DNA of 64,000 nucleotides from Acanthopleuribacter pedis (GCF_017377855.1 NZ_JAFREP010000007.1:124001-188000), one strand, 5' to 3'; shown: positions 1 through 9,857, counted from the first letter of the stretch. Numbers and translations: made by a program. Notes: a model not told the origin generated them from the letters alone.

Positions 1-764
1 AGGTCTCCTCGTCGTTTTTGTCCTTGGGTCACGAAATTTCGGTAACCCCGCTACAAATGCTGCGGGCGGCCTCGGCGGTGGCGAACGAGGGTCGCATGGT
101 GCATCCCTACATCGTGGAACGGGTGAGCTACCCGGACGGTACGGTGGTCTCCGGGCGGCCGAAAGCGGCACCGATTCAGGTGATTACACCGCGGACGGCG
201 GCCAAGTTGGTGACGGCGTTGCGCGGGGTGGTAACGGACGGAACGGCCCAGGCGGCAGCGATTGAGGGGGTGTCGGTTTTCGGTAAAACGGGTACGGCGC
301 AGCGGTTGCAGGGCTCGCGTTACTCGCGCAAAAGTTTCAACGCTTCATTCGTGGGGTTTTTTCCCGAGGAGCAACCGCGCTACGGTATGATGATCGTCGT
401 TCACGATCCCAAGGGTCGCAAGAAACACGGTGGTGAGGTGGCGGCGCCGATTTTTGCCGAAATCGGCGAGCAAATCGCGGCGTACGACAAGTCGTTGTCG
501 CCCCGCACCAGGCTGCCGGTTTACGTCGACACGCCGGATTGGATGGAACGGGCGACGATCCCGAGTGTCGCCGAAGGAACCATGCCCGACCTAAACGGGT
601 TAGGCCTCCGCAATCTCATGTATCAATGTGGCTTACTCGGCCTTGAGGTAGAGATCGACGGTCGCGGCAAAGTGGTGGGCCAGTGGCCGACCGCGGGCGA
701 GCCGATTCCCGAGGATCGCCGCTGTCAGGTCGTGATGGGCTCGGATGTTGCCAAGGTGCGCTAG
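1..764 (+). CDS. ftsI: Peptidoglycan D,D-transpeptidase FtsI/PBP3-like (3' part, truncated by window edge)
   Basis: This is the C-terminal part of a class B penicillin-binding protein, which crosslinks septal peptidoglycan in the periplasm. The reading frame is open from the first base, so the start lies outside the window. The motif SVTPLQ and the KTGTAQ box (the K-[ST]-G active-site motif, about residue 90 of the visible part) belong to the transpeptidase domain. The last 60 or so residues (MPDLNGLGLRNLM onward) look like a single PASTA domain, as in SpoVD/FtsI proteins of many phyla. It is followed 42 bp later by murE in the same direction, the usual dcw order. Assignment to FtsI rather than another class B PBP rests mostly on this context. 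Confidence 0.9.
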   Translation, partial: VSSSFLSLGHEISVTPLQMLRAASAVANEGRMVHPYIVERVSYPDGTVVSGRPKAAPIQVITPRTAAKLVTALRGVVTDGTAQAAAIEGVSVFGKTGTAQRLQGSRYSRKSFNASFVGFFPEEQPRYGMMIVVHDPKGRKKHGGEVAAPIFAEIGEQIAAYDKSLSPRTRLPVYVDTPDWMERATIPSVAEGTMPDLNGLGLRNLMYQCGLLGLEVEIDGRGKVVGQWPTAGEPIPEDRRCQVVMGSDVAKVR

Positions 765-806
765 CCGAAACGTGGATGAGCAGGTGTTAGGAACGAAGGA
801 AGACTT

Positions 807-2294
807 ATGAAGTTGCGCGATCTAATTGAGGGTGTCGGGACGTTGATGACCGAAAGCAGCGGCGACCTCAAGATTTCCCACATCACCCATGACAGCCGCA
901 AGGTTCAGCACGGCAGCATGTTCGTCGCCCTGGAAGGGCGCAACCGTGACGGCCACCAGTACGTGGGCTGCGCGACCCAATTGGGCGCGGTGTGCATTTT
1001 GACGAACCAGCCGGAGAAAGTGCCCTTCAGTATTCCGATTTGCAAGGTAGACGACCCGCGCAAAGCGATGGCCCTGTTGGCACGGCGCCTCAACAGGTAC
1101 CCGGACCAACAACTCAAGGTTGTGGGTGTGACGGGGACCAACGGCAAAACCACCACGACCTATTTGGTGGCCGGCATCTTGCGCAAATTAGGGGTGACGG
1201 GGCGCATCGGCACGCTTAGTTACTTCAACGGAACCTCGGAGGAGCGCGCGACCCACACGACGCCGGAGTCCTCGGCTTTTTACCAAACCCTGGGTGAAAT
1301 GGCGTTAAACAAGTGCCGTTATGCGGCGGTGGAGGTTAGCTCCCACGGCTTGATGTACGACCGTGTCTTGGGTCTTGAACTGCAATACGCCATTTTTACC
1401 AACCTCAGCCGCGACCACCTCGATTTCCACGGCAATATGGAATCCTATTTCCAAGCCAAACACCGCATTTTCTCCCTGCTCCGCAAGGGGGGTACGGCGA
1501 TCATTAATTGGGATGATCCCTACGCCAAACGCATCGTGGTTCCAGAAGGCCGTGAAACCATTCGCTACGGTCTTACGGAGGACGCGGACCTGCGTTTTGA
1601 GGTGGTGTCGCTGGGGATCAAAGGCGCCGAGTTCGACATTTTCTTCCGCGGTGAATCGGCCCGTTTCCGCATTCCCTTGATGGGCCTTCACAACATTTAC
1701 AACTATTGCTGTGCGCTGGCGGTGGCGATGGGCGAAGGGATCAGTTTGGCCGAGGCGGCTGCTTCGACCAGCGAGATTCGCGCGGTGCCGGGTCGCTTGG
1801 AGTTGATGGATTGCGGCCAGCCGTTTGGGGTGGCCGTCGACTTTGCCCACACGCCGGATGCCCTCAAAAGCGTGCTCTCGGCTTGCGCGGAAACCAACCC
1901 CAATCGACTAATCACGGTATTTGGCGCGGGCGGCGACCGCGACCATAGCAAACGGCCTGAAATGGGTGCCGTCGCCGGGCGTTACTCCGACCTTGTGATT
2001 CTGACCACCGACAACCCACGCACCGAGGATCCCGAGGTTATTATGGATATGGTGCAGAAGGGGATTAAGCGGCCGCTCGGCCCCGGGTTCATCCGCCAGG
2101 TGGACCGACGCCAGGCCATCCACGCCGCCATCCAAGCCGCCGAGAAGGGTGATTTGGTGGTGATCGCGGGGAAAGGCCACGAAACCACCCAGGAAATTCA
2201 CGGTCGTCACTATCCCTTTAACGATTGGGAAGTGGCTCTTGGTTTTATTCGGCAGCGGTTCCCCGCCCAGCAGGCGCGGGCCGAGGATCAATGA
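807..2294 (+). CDS. murE: UDP-N-acetylmuramoyl-tripeptide synthetase MurE (meso-DAP type)
   Basis: Cytoplasmic Mur ligase that adds the third stem-peptide residue to UDP-MurNAc-L-Ala-D-Glu using ATP. The 495 residues have the normal family length. The ATP-binding loop GVTGTNGKTTTT lies near residues 107-118, and the carbamylated-Lys/central domain follows. The motif DNPR at about residues 402-405 is the recognised signature for meso-diaminopimelate rather than lysine, so the organism probably has DAP-type peptidoglycan. The ATG at 807 is preceded by AAGGAAG with good spacing. The stop is followed 10 bp later by murF, so the two are cotranscribed. Confidence 0.96.
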   Translation: MKLRDLIEGVGTLMTESSGDLKISHITHDSRKVQHGSMFVALEGRNRDGHQYVGCATQLGAVCILTNQPEKVPFSIPICKVDDPRKAMALLARRLNRYPDQQLKVVGVTGTNGKTTTTYLVAGILRKLGVTGRIGTLSYFNGTSEERATHTTPESSAFYQTLGEMALNKCRYAAVEVSSHGLMYDRVLGLELQYAIFTNLSRDHLDFHGNMESYFQAKHRIFSLLRKGGTAIINWDDPYAKRIVVPEGRETIRYGLTEDADLRFEVVSLGIKGAEFDIFFRGESARFRIPLMGLHNIYNYCCALAVAMGEGISLAEAAASTSEIRAVPGRLELMDCGQPFGVAVDFAHTPDALKSVLSACAETNPNRLITVFGAGGDRDHSKRPEMGAVAGRYSDLVILTTDNPRTEDPEVIMDMVQKGIKRPLGPGFIRQVDRRQAIHAAIQAAEKGDLVVIAGKGHETTQEIHGRHYPFNDWEVALGFIRQRFPAQQARAEDQ

Positions 2295-2304
2295 GGAGAA
2301 ACCC

Positions 2305-3735
2305 ATGAGTCAGGTTCCCTATTCATTCAAAGATGCGCCGGCGATGGCGGTAGAGCGTTTGACGGATGTCATTCGCGTATTGCAGCCCAAGGCGCACGGC
2401 TGCACCGAGGATGTCGCGGTAACCGGATTTAGCATTGATAGCCGTAATGTACAGCCGGGCGAGATTTACGTGGCGATCCAGGGACAGCGTGTCGACGGGC
2501 ACCAGTTCTGCGATGAGGCGATGAAACGCGGCGCGGTCGCATGTTTGGTGACCCACACGGAAGGGATTGAACAAAGCAAGCAATGCATTGTGGTTGAAGA
2601 CAGTATTCGCGCCTTGGGTTACCTGGCGGCCTGTCACCGACGCGCGATGAAAGCGAATGTGATCGGGATCACCGGCAGCGTGGGCAAAACCACGACCAAA
2701 GAAATTTTAACGGCGGTGTTGAACACCAACTGGCGCACCCGTAAAAGCCAGGGTAATTACAACTCAACCATCGGCTTGCCGATTGAACTGTTGAAACTGC
2801 GGCCGGACGACGCGTGGATGGTCGCCGAGATGGGGATGTCGACGGCGGGAGAAATCGCCCAACTCGTCGACATCGCCAAACCCCAGGTGGCGCTTTGGAC
2901 GGCGGTTCAGCCGGTGCATCTCGCCAATTTTGAGAATATCGACGGGATTGTGAACGCCAAGGCCGAGTTGATGGAAGGTTTGGGCGAAGACGGTTTGCTG
3001 ATTTTTAACGCCGACGATCCGCGCGTCGCCAAACGTTGCGCGGCCTTCGCGGGTCGCAAGTTTTCCTACGGTATTCTCGATGCCCGAGCCGACGTTCGCG
3101 CCCGCATCGAACCTTTCTCGGATTGGGACAGCACACCCTTTATGGTGGAGTTCGGAAAAGGCAAACACCAAATGTTGAACCTACCGATGGTGGGGCGTTT
3201 TAACGTGGGCAATGCGCTGGCGGCCTGCGCGGTCGGGCTGGCACTCGGTGTTTCCGGCTCGGATTTGGTCGCGGCCTTGCGCTACATTAAACCCAGTGAC
3301 CAGCGTTGCAAGCTTTTGGCTTACACCGGCGATGTGTTGGTGGTGGACGACTCTTACAACGCCAACCCTTACGCGGTTGAGCAGGTACTGCGTTCCTTCG
3401 CGCCCTTGTCGCCGCGATATTTCCGCTGGCTGGTGCTGGGTGACATGCTTGAACTGGGTGATGAGGAAGAACAAATCCACCTCGAACTGGGTTACCGTTT
3501 GGCCGGTTACGGCTTTGATCGCATCACACTGGTGGGCGACTTGGTGGAACGTACCTACGAGGGTTTAAAAACCCGCGCCGCGGACGGTGTGGAACTCGAG
3601 TACTTCAGCTCGGTCAACGAGGCCGCCGCCGCCTTGAACGGCCCGATACCGGAAGGCGCACGTATTTGGTGTAAGGCCAGCCGCGGCATCCGCCTCGAAC
3701 GCTTCGTTCAAGCGCTAACCGCGAAACTCGCATAA
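2305..3735 (+). CDS. murF: UDP-N-acetylmuramoyl-tripeptide--D-alanyl-D-alanine ligase MurF
   Basis: Adds D-Ala-D-Ala to the UDP-MurNAc tripeptide, the last cytoplasmic step before lipid I. The P-loop GITGSVGKTTTK is near residue 122, followed by a typical Mur ligase middle domain (NYNSTIGLP, MGMSTAGEIAQL) and a C-terminal domain with VVDDSYNANP, which is characteristic of MurF. The open frame extends upstream into murE, but the ATG at 2305 has the ribosome site GAGGAGA just before it and gives the usual N-terminus, so I chose it (476 residues). It lies between murE and mraY on the same strand. Confidence 0.95.
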   Translation: MSQVPYSFKDAPAMAVERLTDVIRVLQPKAHGCTEDVAVTGFSIDSRNVQPGEIYVAIQGQRVDGHQFCDEAMKRGAVACLVTHTEGIEQSKQCIVVEDSIRALGYLAACHRRAMKANVIGITGSVGKTTTKEILTAVLNTNWRTRKSQGNYNSTIGLPIELLKLRPDDAWMVAEMGMSTAGEIAQLVDIAKPQVALWTAVQPVHLANFENIDGIVNAKAELMEGLGEDGLLIFNADDPRVAKRCAAFAGRKFSYGILDARADVRARIEPFSDWDSTPFMVEFGKGKHQMLNLPMVGRFNVGNALAACAVGLALGVSGSDLVAALRYIKPSDQRCKLLAYTGDVLVVDDSYNANPYAVEQVLRSFAPLSPRYFRWLVLGDMLELGDEEEQIHLELGYRLAGYGFDRITLVGDLVERTYEGLKTRAADGVELEYFSSVNEAAAALNGPIPEGARIWCKASRGIRLERFVQALTAKLA

Positions 3736-3753
3736 GGCACAAGGAAGTCCTCC

Positions 3754-4839
3754 ATGCTTTTTTATCTGTTGGCACCCTACGCCGACTTATACAGCATTGC
3801 CAATTTCTTCAGCTACATTACGGTGCGTTCCGCTTTGGCCGGTGCCACCGCTTTTTTGTTGTGTCTGTTGCTGGGCCCGATGGTGATCCGCAAATTGCGT
3901 GCGCTCAGCATCGGTCAAGAAATTCGCGAAGAAGGCCCGCGGAGCCACCAGAAAAAGGCGGGCACGCCCACGATGGGCGGGGTGCTGATTCTCACCGCGG
4001 TGCTGTTTAGCACCCTGTTTTGGGCCAATTTGGCCAACCCGATGGTGTGGATCCAAATTTTTGCCACGGTTGGCTTTGGCGCCGTCGGCGCGGTAGACGA
4101 CCTGTCCAAGGTCCTCAAGCGCCGCAACCTGGGTCTCACCGCCAAACGCAAGTTCGCGTTGCTGACCTTGGTCGGCGCACTGGTTGCGGTTGCCATGATG
4201 TATTTGGCGTTGCAAGGCGACTTCACCACCAAGCTTTACTTGCCGTTTTTCAAAAACATCCACCCTGAAATGGCGCTGTTGTTTTTGCCTTTTGCAATGA
4301 TTGTGCTCTTGGGTTCCTCCAACGCGGTTAACCTGACTGACGGGCTCGACGGTTTGGCGATCGGCGCCTCGGGTGTTGCGTTTTCCACGTACACGGTTAT
4401 TGCTTACTTGACGAGCCACATTACCATGGCCAACCACCTGGCCATCCCCCACGTTCCCTTGACGGGTGAACTGGTGGTTTATGGTGCGGCCATGGCCGGT
4501 GGCTGCATGGGTTTTTTGTGGCACAATGCGCACCCGGCAGATGTTTTCATGGGCGATACCGGCGCGCTTTCGTTGGGCGGCGCCTTGGGCACCATGGCCC
4601 TGTTGACCACCCATTCGGTGCTCCTGGTAATCGTGGGTGGCTTGTTTGTGATCGAAGCGCTTTCGGTCATTTTACAGGTGGCCAGTTTCAAATGGCGCAA
4701 GAAACGCATTTTCCTGATGTCGCCGATCCACCACCACTTTGAGCTAAAAGGCTGGCATGAATCCAAGGTGATTGTTCGTTTTTGGATGGTGTCGATTTTG
4801 TTTGCCATCCTCGCCTTGAGTACCTTGAAATTGCGATAG
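3754..4839 (+). CDS. mraY: Phospho-N-acetylmuramoyl-pentapeptide-transferase MraY
   Basis: Integral membrane enzyme that transfers phospho-MurNAc-pentapeptide to undecaprenyl phosphate, making lipid I. The 361 residues contain about ten hydrophobic segments. Diagnostic sequences are DDLSKV (about 114), NLTDGLDGLA (about 192) and MGDTGALSLGG (about 265), with MSPIHHHFELKGW near the C-terminus, the histidine-rich loop of MraY. Eighteen bases separate it from murF, and 13 bases from the ATG of murD. Confidence 0.97.
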   Translation: MLFYLLAPYADLYSIANFFSYITVRSALAGATAFLLCLLLGPMVIRKLRALSIGQEIREEGPRSHQKKAGTPTMGGVLILTAVLFSTLFWANLANPMVWIQIFATVGFGAVGAVDDLSKVLKRRNLGLTAKRKFALLTLVGALVAVAMMYLALQGDFTTKLYLPFFKNIHPEMALLFLPFAMIVLLGSSNAVNLTDGLDGLAIGASGVAFSTYTVIAYLTSHITMANHLAIPHVPLTGELVVYGAAMAGGCMGFLWHNAHPADVFMGDTGALSLGGALGTMALLTTHSVLLVIVGGLFVIEALSVILQVASFKWRKKRIFLMSPIHHHFELKGWHESKVIVRFWMVSILFAILALSTLKLR

Positions 4840-4852
4840 GGACGGAATCTTG

Positions 4853-6142
4853 ATGAAACCTGTAATGGTCGCGGGCCTCGGCCGCAGCGGTCTGGCGGTG
4901 GTTGACCGCTTGAAAGCCGAAGGCCTGCCTTTTGTAACCTACGACGACCGCGAAGCCATGGCGGAAGGCGTCGAAGGGACCCAACAACACTACCAACATG
5001 CCGCCGCCGTCGACTGGTCGTCGGTGGCGGAGCTGGTGGTTTCGCCCGGGATGGCGATCACGCATCCGCTGATCATCGCCGCGGGCAAAGCGGGGGTGTC
5101 GGTCATCTCCGAACTGGAGTTTGCCTTTCGTCGCTGTCGGGGCACGCTCGTGGCGGTAACGGGATCCAACGGCAAATCAACCACGGTCAGCCTGATCCAC
5201 CATTTACTGGAAACAGCGGGACGCGCGGTGCGCTTGGGTGGGAACATCGGCACGGCGTTCAGCGCGATTGTCGACGACCGCGAGGATGTGGTGTACGTGG
5301 TGGAGGTGTCCTCCTTTCAACTAGAGCATGTGCAGACGTTTCGGCCCGATATCGGCGTGATCCTCAATGTTTCGGCCGATCACCTCGACCGCCACGGGGA
5401 TTTGGCCACCTATCGGGCGGTCAAAGAACAACTGTTCGCGCGGCAAAACAGCGAAGACCTGGCCCTGGCCGCGCCGGAACTGGCCGCCGGTTTGCCAGGC
5501 GATGCGCGAACGCTGGCATTGCCGAATCGAAACGATACCTTGACCGAGCATGCCTTGCGTGTATCCGGCTTGGGTTATTTTGCTTACAGTCTCAATCCGC
5601 TGCTGGTGGGACCCAACCGCACCAACGCCTTGTTCGCCTGTGTTGTGGCGCGGGCCTTGGGACTTGACGGCGCATCGATTCGTGCCGCTTTGGCCTCGTT
5701 CGCGGGGCTGGAACACCGCATGGAGCGTGTCGGCACGGTGGCGAACCGCTTGTGGATCAACGACACCAAGGCGACCAACGTCCACGCGGCCCAAGCCGGG
5801 ATTGATGCAATGCAGGGAAAATACGTGCTTATTTTAGGGGGCAGCGACAAAGGGGAGCGCTTCGACGGCTTGAAACTTGCACAAAATCCTCCGCAACACA
5901 TTGTCGCTTACGGTGAGACGGCACCTTCGATTTGTGCCGATTTGGCGGATTTTCAGCCGGTTCGCGTCGACGCCTTCGACGCGGCGTGTCGCGAGGCACA
6001 CCGTCTGGCCGCGCCGGATTCGGTGGTTTTGTTGTCTCCCGCCTGTGCTTCCTTCGATCAATTCCAAAGCTTCGTTCATCGCGGTCTTCGTTTTAAACAG
6101 TTGTTTTCCCAAATCGATTCATCCACCGCACCTTCGTGCTGA
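4853..6142 (+). CDS. murD: UDP-N-acetylmuramoylalanine--D-glutamate ligase MurD
   Basis: Adds D-Glu to UDP-MurNAc-L-Ala. The N-terminus MVAGLGRSGLAVV is the Rossmann-like nucleotide-sugar domain, and the ATP loop VTGSNGKSTT is near residue 105. The C-terminal domain has LILGGSDKG and LLSPACASFDQF, both typical of MurD. A TTG codon lies one codon upstream of the ATG at 4853; the ATG is preferred. The length (429) is normal. It is 18 bp upstream of ftsW. Confidence 0.95.
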   Translation: MKPVMVAGLGRSGLAVVDRLKAEGLPFVTYDDREAMAEGVEGTQQHYQHAAAVDWSSVAELVVSPGMAITHPLIIAAGKAGVSVISELEFAFRRCRGTLVAVTGSNGKSTTVSLIHHLLETAGRAVRLGGNIGTAFSAIVDDREDVVYVVEVSSFQLEHVQTFRPDIGVILNVSADHLDRHGDLATYRAVKEQLFARQNSEDLALAAPELAAGLPGDARTLALPNRNDTLTEHALRVSGLGYFAYSLNPLLVGPNRTNALFACVVARALGLDGASIRAALASFAGLEHRMERVGTVANRLWINDTKATNVHAAQAGIDAMQGKYVLILGGSDKGERFDGLKLAQNPPQHIVAYGETAPSICADLADFQPVRVDAFDAACREAHRLAAPDSVVLLSPACASFDQFQSFVHRGLRFKQLFSQIDSSTAPSC

Positions 6143-6160
6143 AGGTGAGGAGCCCACACC

Positions 6161-7264
6161 ATGCAATCCGTCCTTAAACCCAAAAAACCCGATTTGCTAC
6201 TGATGATTCCCGTGGCCGTCCTGCTCGGCTTCGGTATGGTCATGGTGTATTCGGCCTCGGGGATCCAATCCCGCGAGCTGTACAACGATTCCGGCGTGAT
6301 TTTTTTCAAACAATTTGTGGCGATGATCATGGGGTTGGCCGCGTTTGCGGTGGGTTTTGCGGTCCCTCACAAGGTGTACCGCCGCAAGTCGGTCCTGCTG
6401 ACCGGTGTGGCGATTGTGACGCTGCTGCTGATCGCGGTGAAATTCCAGTCGGCGGCCAACGGGGCGACGCGCTGGTTCTACATCGGACGGTTCGGCTTCC
6501 AGCCTTCCGACCTTGCCAAACTCTTGGCAATTATGGTGGTTGCCGCCTTTGCCACGGCCCAGTTTGAGGGGCCGAAACTGTGGCAGCGGCGGCTGATTCC
6601 CATTTTTATGATCGTGGGACTGTTTTGTAGCCTGATCCTCATCCAGCCGGATTTCGGCACCACCATGATCATTATTTTTATCGTGGGCCTGATGCTGTTT
6701 TTGGCGGGGATCCCCAAAAAATACCTCATGATCGGCGGCTTGCTGCTGCTGCCGCTCATTATCGGATTGGTGCTCACCAAGGGCTACCGCTTCAAGCGCA
6801 TCACCGACTTTATTTACAACGAGCACTACCAAAACCGGCAGGCCAAAATCGCGATTGGTTCGGGTGGTCTCAACGGGCTCGGGCTTGGTCAGGGCAAGCA
6901 AAAACTGTATTACCTGCCCGAACCCCACACGGATTTCATTTACGCCACCCTGGGTGAGGAATTCGGCTTTTTGGGCACGCTGAGCGTGGTGCTCTGTTTC
7001 TTTGCCTTCCTGCTGCGCGGCATTTACGTGCTGAACCGGGTGGATTCACCGCACTCCCAGGTGCTGGGAGCGGGTTTGCTGCTCCTGATAACCACCCAGG
7101 CGTTTATGAATATTTCGATCACCCTGGCGTTGTTCCCCAACAAGGGGATTACCTTGCCCTTTATGAGCGCGGGCGGAACCTCGCTCATTCTGATGCTGGG
7201 TATTTGTGGCATTTTGTTGAATATCAGCCGTTTCCGCGTGGTCGATAACCGGGTGGCGGTATGA
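6161..7264 (+). CDS. ftsW: SEDS-family septal glycosyltransferase FtsW
   Basis: Polytopic membrane peptidoglycan glycosyltransferase of the SEDS family (FtsW/RodA/SpoVE), acting with FtsI at the septum. It has 367 residues and about ten membrane segments. Conserved blocks are GLNGLGLGQGKQKLYYLPEP followed by HTDFIYATLGEEFGF (about 235-270), and FPNKGITLPFMSAGGTS near the C-terminus. Its position between murD and murG argues for FtsW rather than RodA. The stop overlaps the murG start by 4 bp (ATGA), indicating translational coupling. Confidence 0.95.
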   Translation: MQSVLKPKKPDLLLMIPVAVLLGFGMVMVYSASGIQSRELYNDSGVIFFKQFVAMIMGLAAFAVGFAVPHKVYRRKSVLLTGVAIVTLLLIAVKFQSAANGATRWFYIGRFGFQPSDLAKLLAIMVVAAFATAQFEGPKLWQRRLIPIFMIVGLFCSLILIQPDFGTTMIIIFIVGLMLFLAGIPKKYLMIGGLLLLPLIIGLVLTKGYRFKRITDFIYNEHYQNRQAKIAIGSGGLNGLGLGQGKQKLYYLPEPHTDFIYATLGEEFGFLGTLSVVLCFFAFLLRGIYVLNRVDSPHSQVLGAGLLLLITTQAFMNISITLALFPNKGITLPFMSAGGTSLILMLGICGILLNISRFRVVDNRVAV

Positions 7265-8370
7265 CGACAACCTACATGATTGCCGGCGGTGGTACCGGCG
7301 GGCATATTTTCCCGGCCTTGGCCATTGGTCAAGCATTGCGCGACCAGGTACCCGAGGCGCGCATTGTGTTCGTGGGCACGCGCTACGGGATGGAAACCAG
7401 CCTGATCCCCGACGCGGGCGAAAAGCTGCTGACGTTGCCGATCCGCGGTTTGCTTGGCAAAAGTATGCTGAAAAAGGCCGCGATGATCTGGCGCATTCCC
7501 GCCAGTTTCTTGCTGAGCGTGATCTACCTGTTGCGTTTCCGCCCCAAGGTGGTGATCGGGGTGGGCGGCTATGCCTCGGCGCCGCTGTTGTGGACCGCGG
7601 CCATGTTGCGGATACCGACCTTAATCCAAGAACAGAACGCCTTTCCGGGTTTGGCCAACCGCATGTGCGCCAAGGTGGCCCAGCTCGCTTGCCTTGGCTT
7701 TGAGGAAGCCGGCCGTCATTTGGCCTGTGCCGGCATCGTTACCGGCAATCCGGTGCGCCGCGATTTTTGCGAGGGCAAACCCTGGTCGCGCAAACGGCCG
7801 CTCCTGCTGGTTTTGGGCGGCAGCCAAGGCGCGCGTTCCCTCAACGAACGGTTGCCGGTCGTGCTGCAGCGCGTGATCGAGCCCGAGATGCAACTGGAAG
7901 TGGTTCACCAGTGCGGTCGCAAGTACGTGGCCGAGGTGGAGCAAGCCTACCGCGATGCGCCCTTTCCGGTGCGGGTGGTTTCTTTCATTGAAGATCTGAG
8001 CAAATTAATGGATGATGTGCGCTTGGTTGTTTGCCGCTCCGGCGCCTCGACCATCGCCGAGCTGAAATTGGTGCGCGTCCCCGCGGTTTTGATTCCCTTT
8101 CCCGCCGCCACCCATGATCACCAAACTTTTAATGCCAAGAGCTTGGCGGCATTGGGCGCTGCTGAACTGGTTCCCGAAAACGATTTGGACCGGCTCGAAT
8201 CCCTGCTTCAGGCGTTACTCGGCGAACCCGAACGCCTTCAAAAAATGGTGACCGCCTACCCGCGCACCCGGGTCAACAGTGCCGACCAAGTCGCGCGTTT
8301 GGCGTTGCAGCTTCAGGAACGCCGTCCCGTCAAAGATATTTTGAAGGAGCAACAAGCTCATGTTTCGTAA
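7261..8370 (+). CDS. murG: UDP-GlcNAc:lipid I N-acetylglucosaminyltransferase MurG
   Basis: Peripheral membrane GT28 glycosyltransferase converting lipid I to lipid II on the inner face of the inner membrane. The N-terminal glycine-rich loop GGGTGGHIFPALA (residues 9-21) and the second GGSQGARSLN loop (about 184) are the two MurG G-loops. The UDP-GlcNAc pocket appears as RSGASTIAEL and PFPAATHDHQTFNA. It overlaps ftsW by 4 bp and murC by 11 bp, so it is tightly coupled in the operon. Confidence 0.96.
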   Translation: MTTTYMIAGGGTGGHIFPALAIGQALRDQVPEARIVFVGTRYGMETSLIPDAGEKLLTLPIRGLLGKSMLKKAAMIWRIPASFLLSVIYLLRFRPKVVIGVGGYASAPLLWTAAMLRIPTLIQEQNAFPGLANRMCAKVAQLACLGFEEAGRHLACAGIVTGNPVRRDFCEGKPWSRKRPLLLVLGGSQGARSLNERLPVVLQRVIEPEMQLEVVHQCGRKYVAEVEQAYRDAPFPVRVVSFIEDLSKLMDDVRLVVCRSGASTIAELKLVRVPAVLIPFPAATHDHQTFNAKSLAALGAAELVPENDLDRLESLLQALLGEPERLQKMVTAYPRTRVNSADQVARLALQLQERRPVKDILKEQQAHVS

Positions 8371-9733
8371 AATCAAAGCCATTCACTTCGTGGGCATCGG
8401 CGGCAGCGGCATGTCCGGCATCGCTGAAATTCTCTTGTCTTCCGGTTACACCGTTTCCGGTTCCGACATGCGCCGTTCGGACACGACAGACCGTTTACAA
8501 GAGTTGGGTGCCGAGGTGTTTATCGGCCACGACCCCCAGCACATTGTCGGCCGCGAGGTGATCGTGGTTTCGAGTGCGATCAAACGCGACAATCCCGAAC
8601 TGATCGCGGCCCGCTACCGCAACATCCCCATCATCCCGCGTGCGGAGATGTTGGCTGAAATTATGCGGATGAAATACGGCATCGCCGTGGCGGGCGCGCA
8701 CGGCAAAACCACGACCACCAGCATGTTGGCCCATGTGTTGGGCGATTCGGATTTGGATCCGACGGTGGTCATCGGCGGACGCCTGAACAAATTTAATTCC
8801 AACGCGCGTCACGGCAAAGGCGAACTGATTTTGGCCGAGGCCGATGAATCGGACGGCAGTTTTATGCGCCTGTCGCCCACGATCAGCATTGTGACCAACC
8901 TCGACGAAGAACACCTGGAACACTACAAAGGCGGCATGGACGAGATTGCGGAAACCTTTTTGGCTTTTATGAACAAGGTCCCGTTTTACGGATTGGTGGT
9001 TGCCTGCAAGGACGACGAACGCCTGAACCAATTGTTGCCGCGTGTGACACGGCCGTTGCTGACCTACGGTCTGCACGGTGACGCCGAGTTGTCCGCCGCC
9101 AACATACGCAGCGAAGGTTTTTCGATGAGCTACGACTTGATGGTGCGCGGCGCGTCCTTGGGTCGGATCGAGCTATCGGTCCCGGGCATGCACAACGTGG
9201 TGAACTCCCTGGCCGCGGTGGCGGTTGGTTTGGAACTGGACCTGCCGATTGATTCGATTCGCGAGTCGCTCAAAAAGTTCACCGGCGCCGACCGTCGTTT
9301 TTTCCGGGTCGGCGAAGCCAAGGGTCGGCTAATTATGGACGATTACGCCCACCATCCCACCGAAATTACCGTGACCTTGGACGCGGCCAAGGCGGCCTAC
9401 GACGGTCGGGTTGTGGCCTTGTTCCAACCCCACCGCTACACGCGTTTGCGCGATACCTGGGACCGCTTTTTGGACTGTTTCGGCAAGGCGGACGAGGTGA
9501 TCGTTTTGCCGGTTTTCCCCGCGGGCGAGGCACCGCTGCCGGGGGTTGATTCGGCAACCTTTACGGAAAAGTTGCAACAAAAACACCCGGCGGTTCGCTA
9601 TCTTGACGACGCCGAGAAACTGCCGCAATTCCTGCTGGAACACACCGGTGAAGGCGACATGATCATGGGTTTGGGGGCCGGTTCCATCGGCGCGATGACC
9701 CGGCGCCTGCACGCGAACTGGACCGGCGCCTAA
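8360..9733 (+). CDS. murC: UDP-N-acetylmuramate--L-alanine ligase MurC
   Basis: First Mur ligase, joining L-Ala to UDP-MurNAc. The N-terminus has HFVGIGGSGMSGIAEI (nucleotide-sugar domain), then the ATP loop AGAHGKTTTTSM at about residues 113-124, and DDYAHHPTEI, a MurC/Mpl signature. The 457 residues fit MurC; Mpl is less likely given the dcw context. It overlaps the end of murG. No murB or ddl follows, unlike many dcw clusters. Instead a 124-bp gap leads to ftsQ. Confidence 0.95.
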   Translation: MFRKIKAIHFVGIGGSGMSGIAEILLSSGYTVSGSDMRRSDTTDRLQELGAEVFIGHDPQHIVGREVIVVSSAIKRDNPELIAARYRNIPIIPRAEMLAEIMRMKYGIAVAGAHGKTTTTSMLAHVLGDSDLDPTVVIGGRLNKFNSNARHGKGELILAEADESDGSFMRLSPTISIVTNLDEEHLEHYKGGMDEIAETFLAFMNKVPFYGLVVACKDDERLNQLLPRVTRPLLTYGLHGDAELSAANIRSEGFSMSYDLMVRGASLGRIELSVPGMHNVVNSLAAVAVGLELDLPIDSIRESLKKFTGADRRFFRVGEAKGRLIMDDYAHHPTEITVTLDAAKAAYDGRVVALFQPHRYTRLRDTWDRFLDCFGKADEVIVLPVFPAGEAPLPGVDSATFTEKLQQKHPAVRYLDDAEKLPQFLLEHTGEGDMIMGLGAGSIGAMTRRLHANWTGA

Positions 9734-9857
9734 TTCCCGGTTGGAAAAACTTAACTCACTGAAAACAAGGAGAATAACCAGAGGGAGAAAAAGAGCTTGA
9801 GGAATGGCCCGCGCGTGCTTCGGCGCTTCTTTTTTCTCTGTAATCGGTTGACGTCTT

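Noticed and set aside
9804..9851. 15-codon ORF before ftsQ
   Set aside because: Too short to support as a gene; noted only because it is in frame with ftsQ and could affect start choice.
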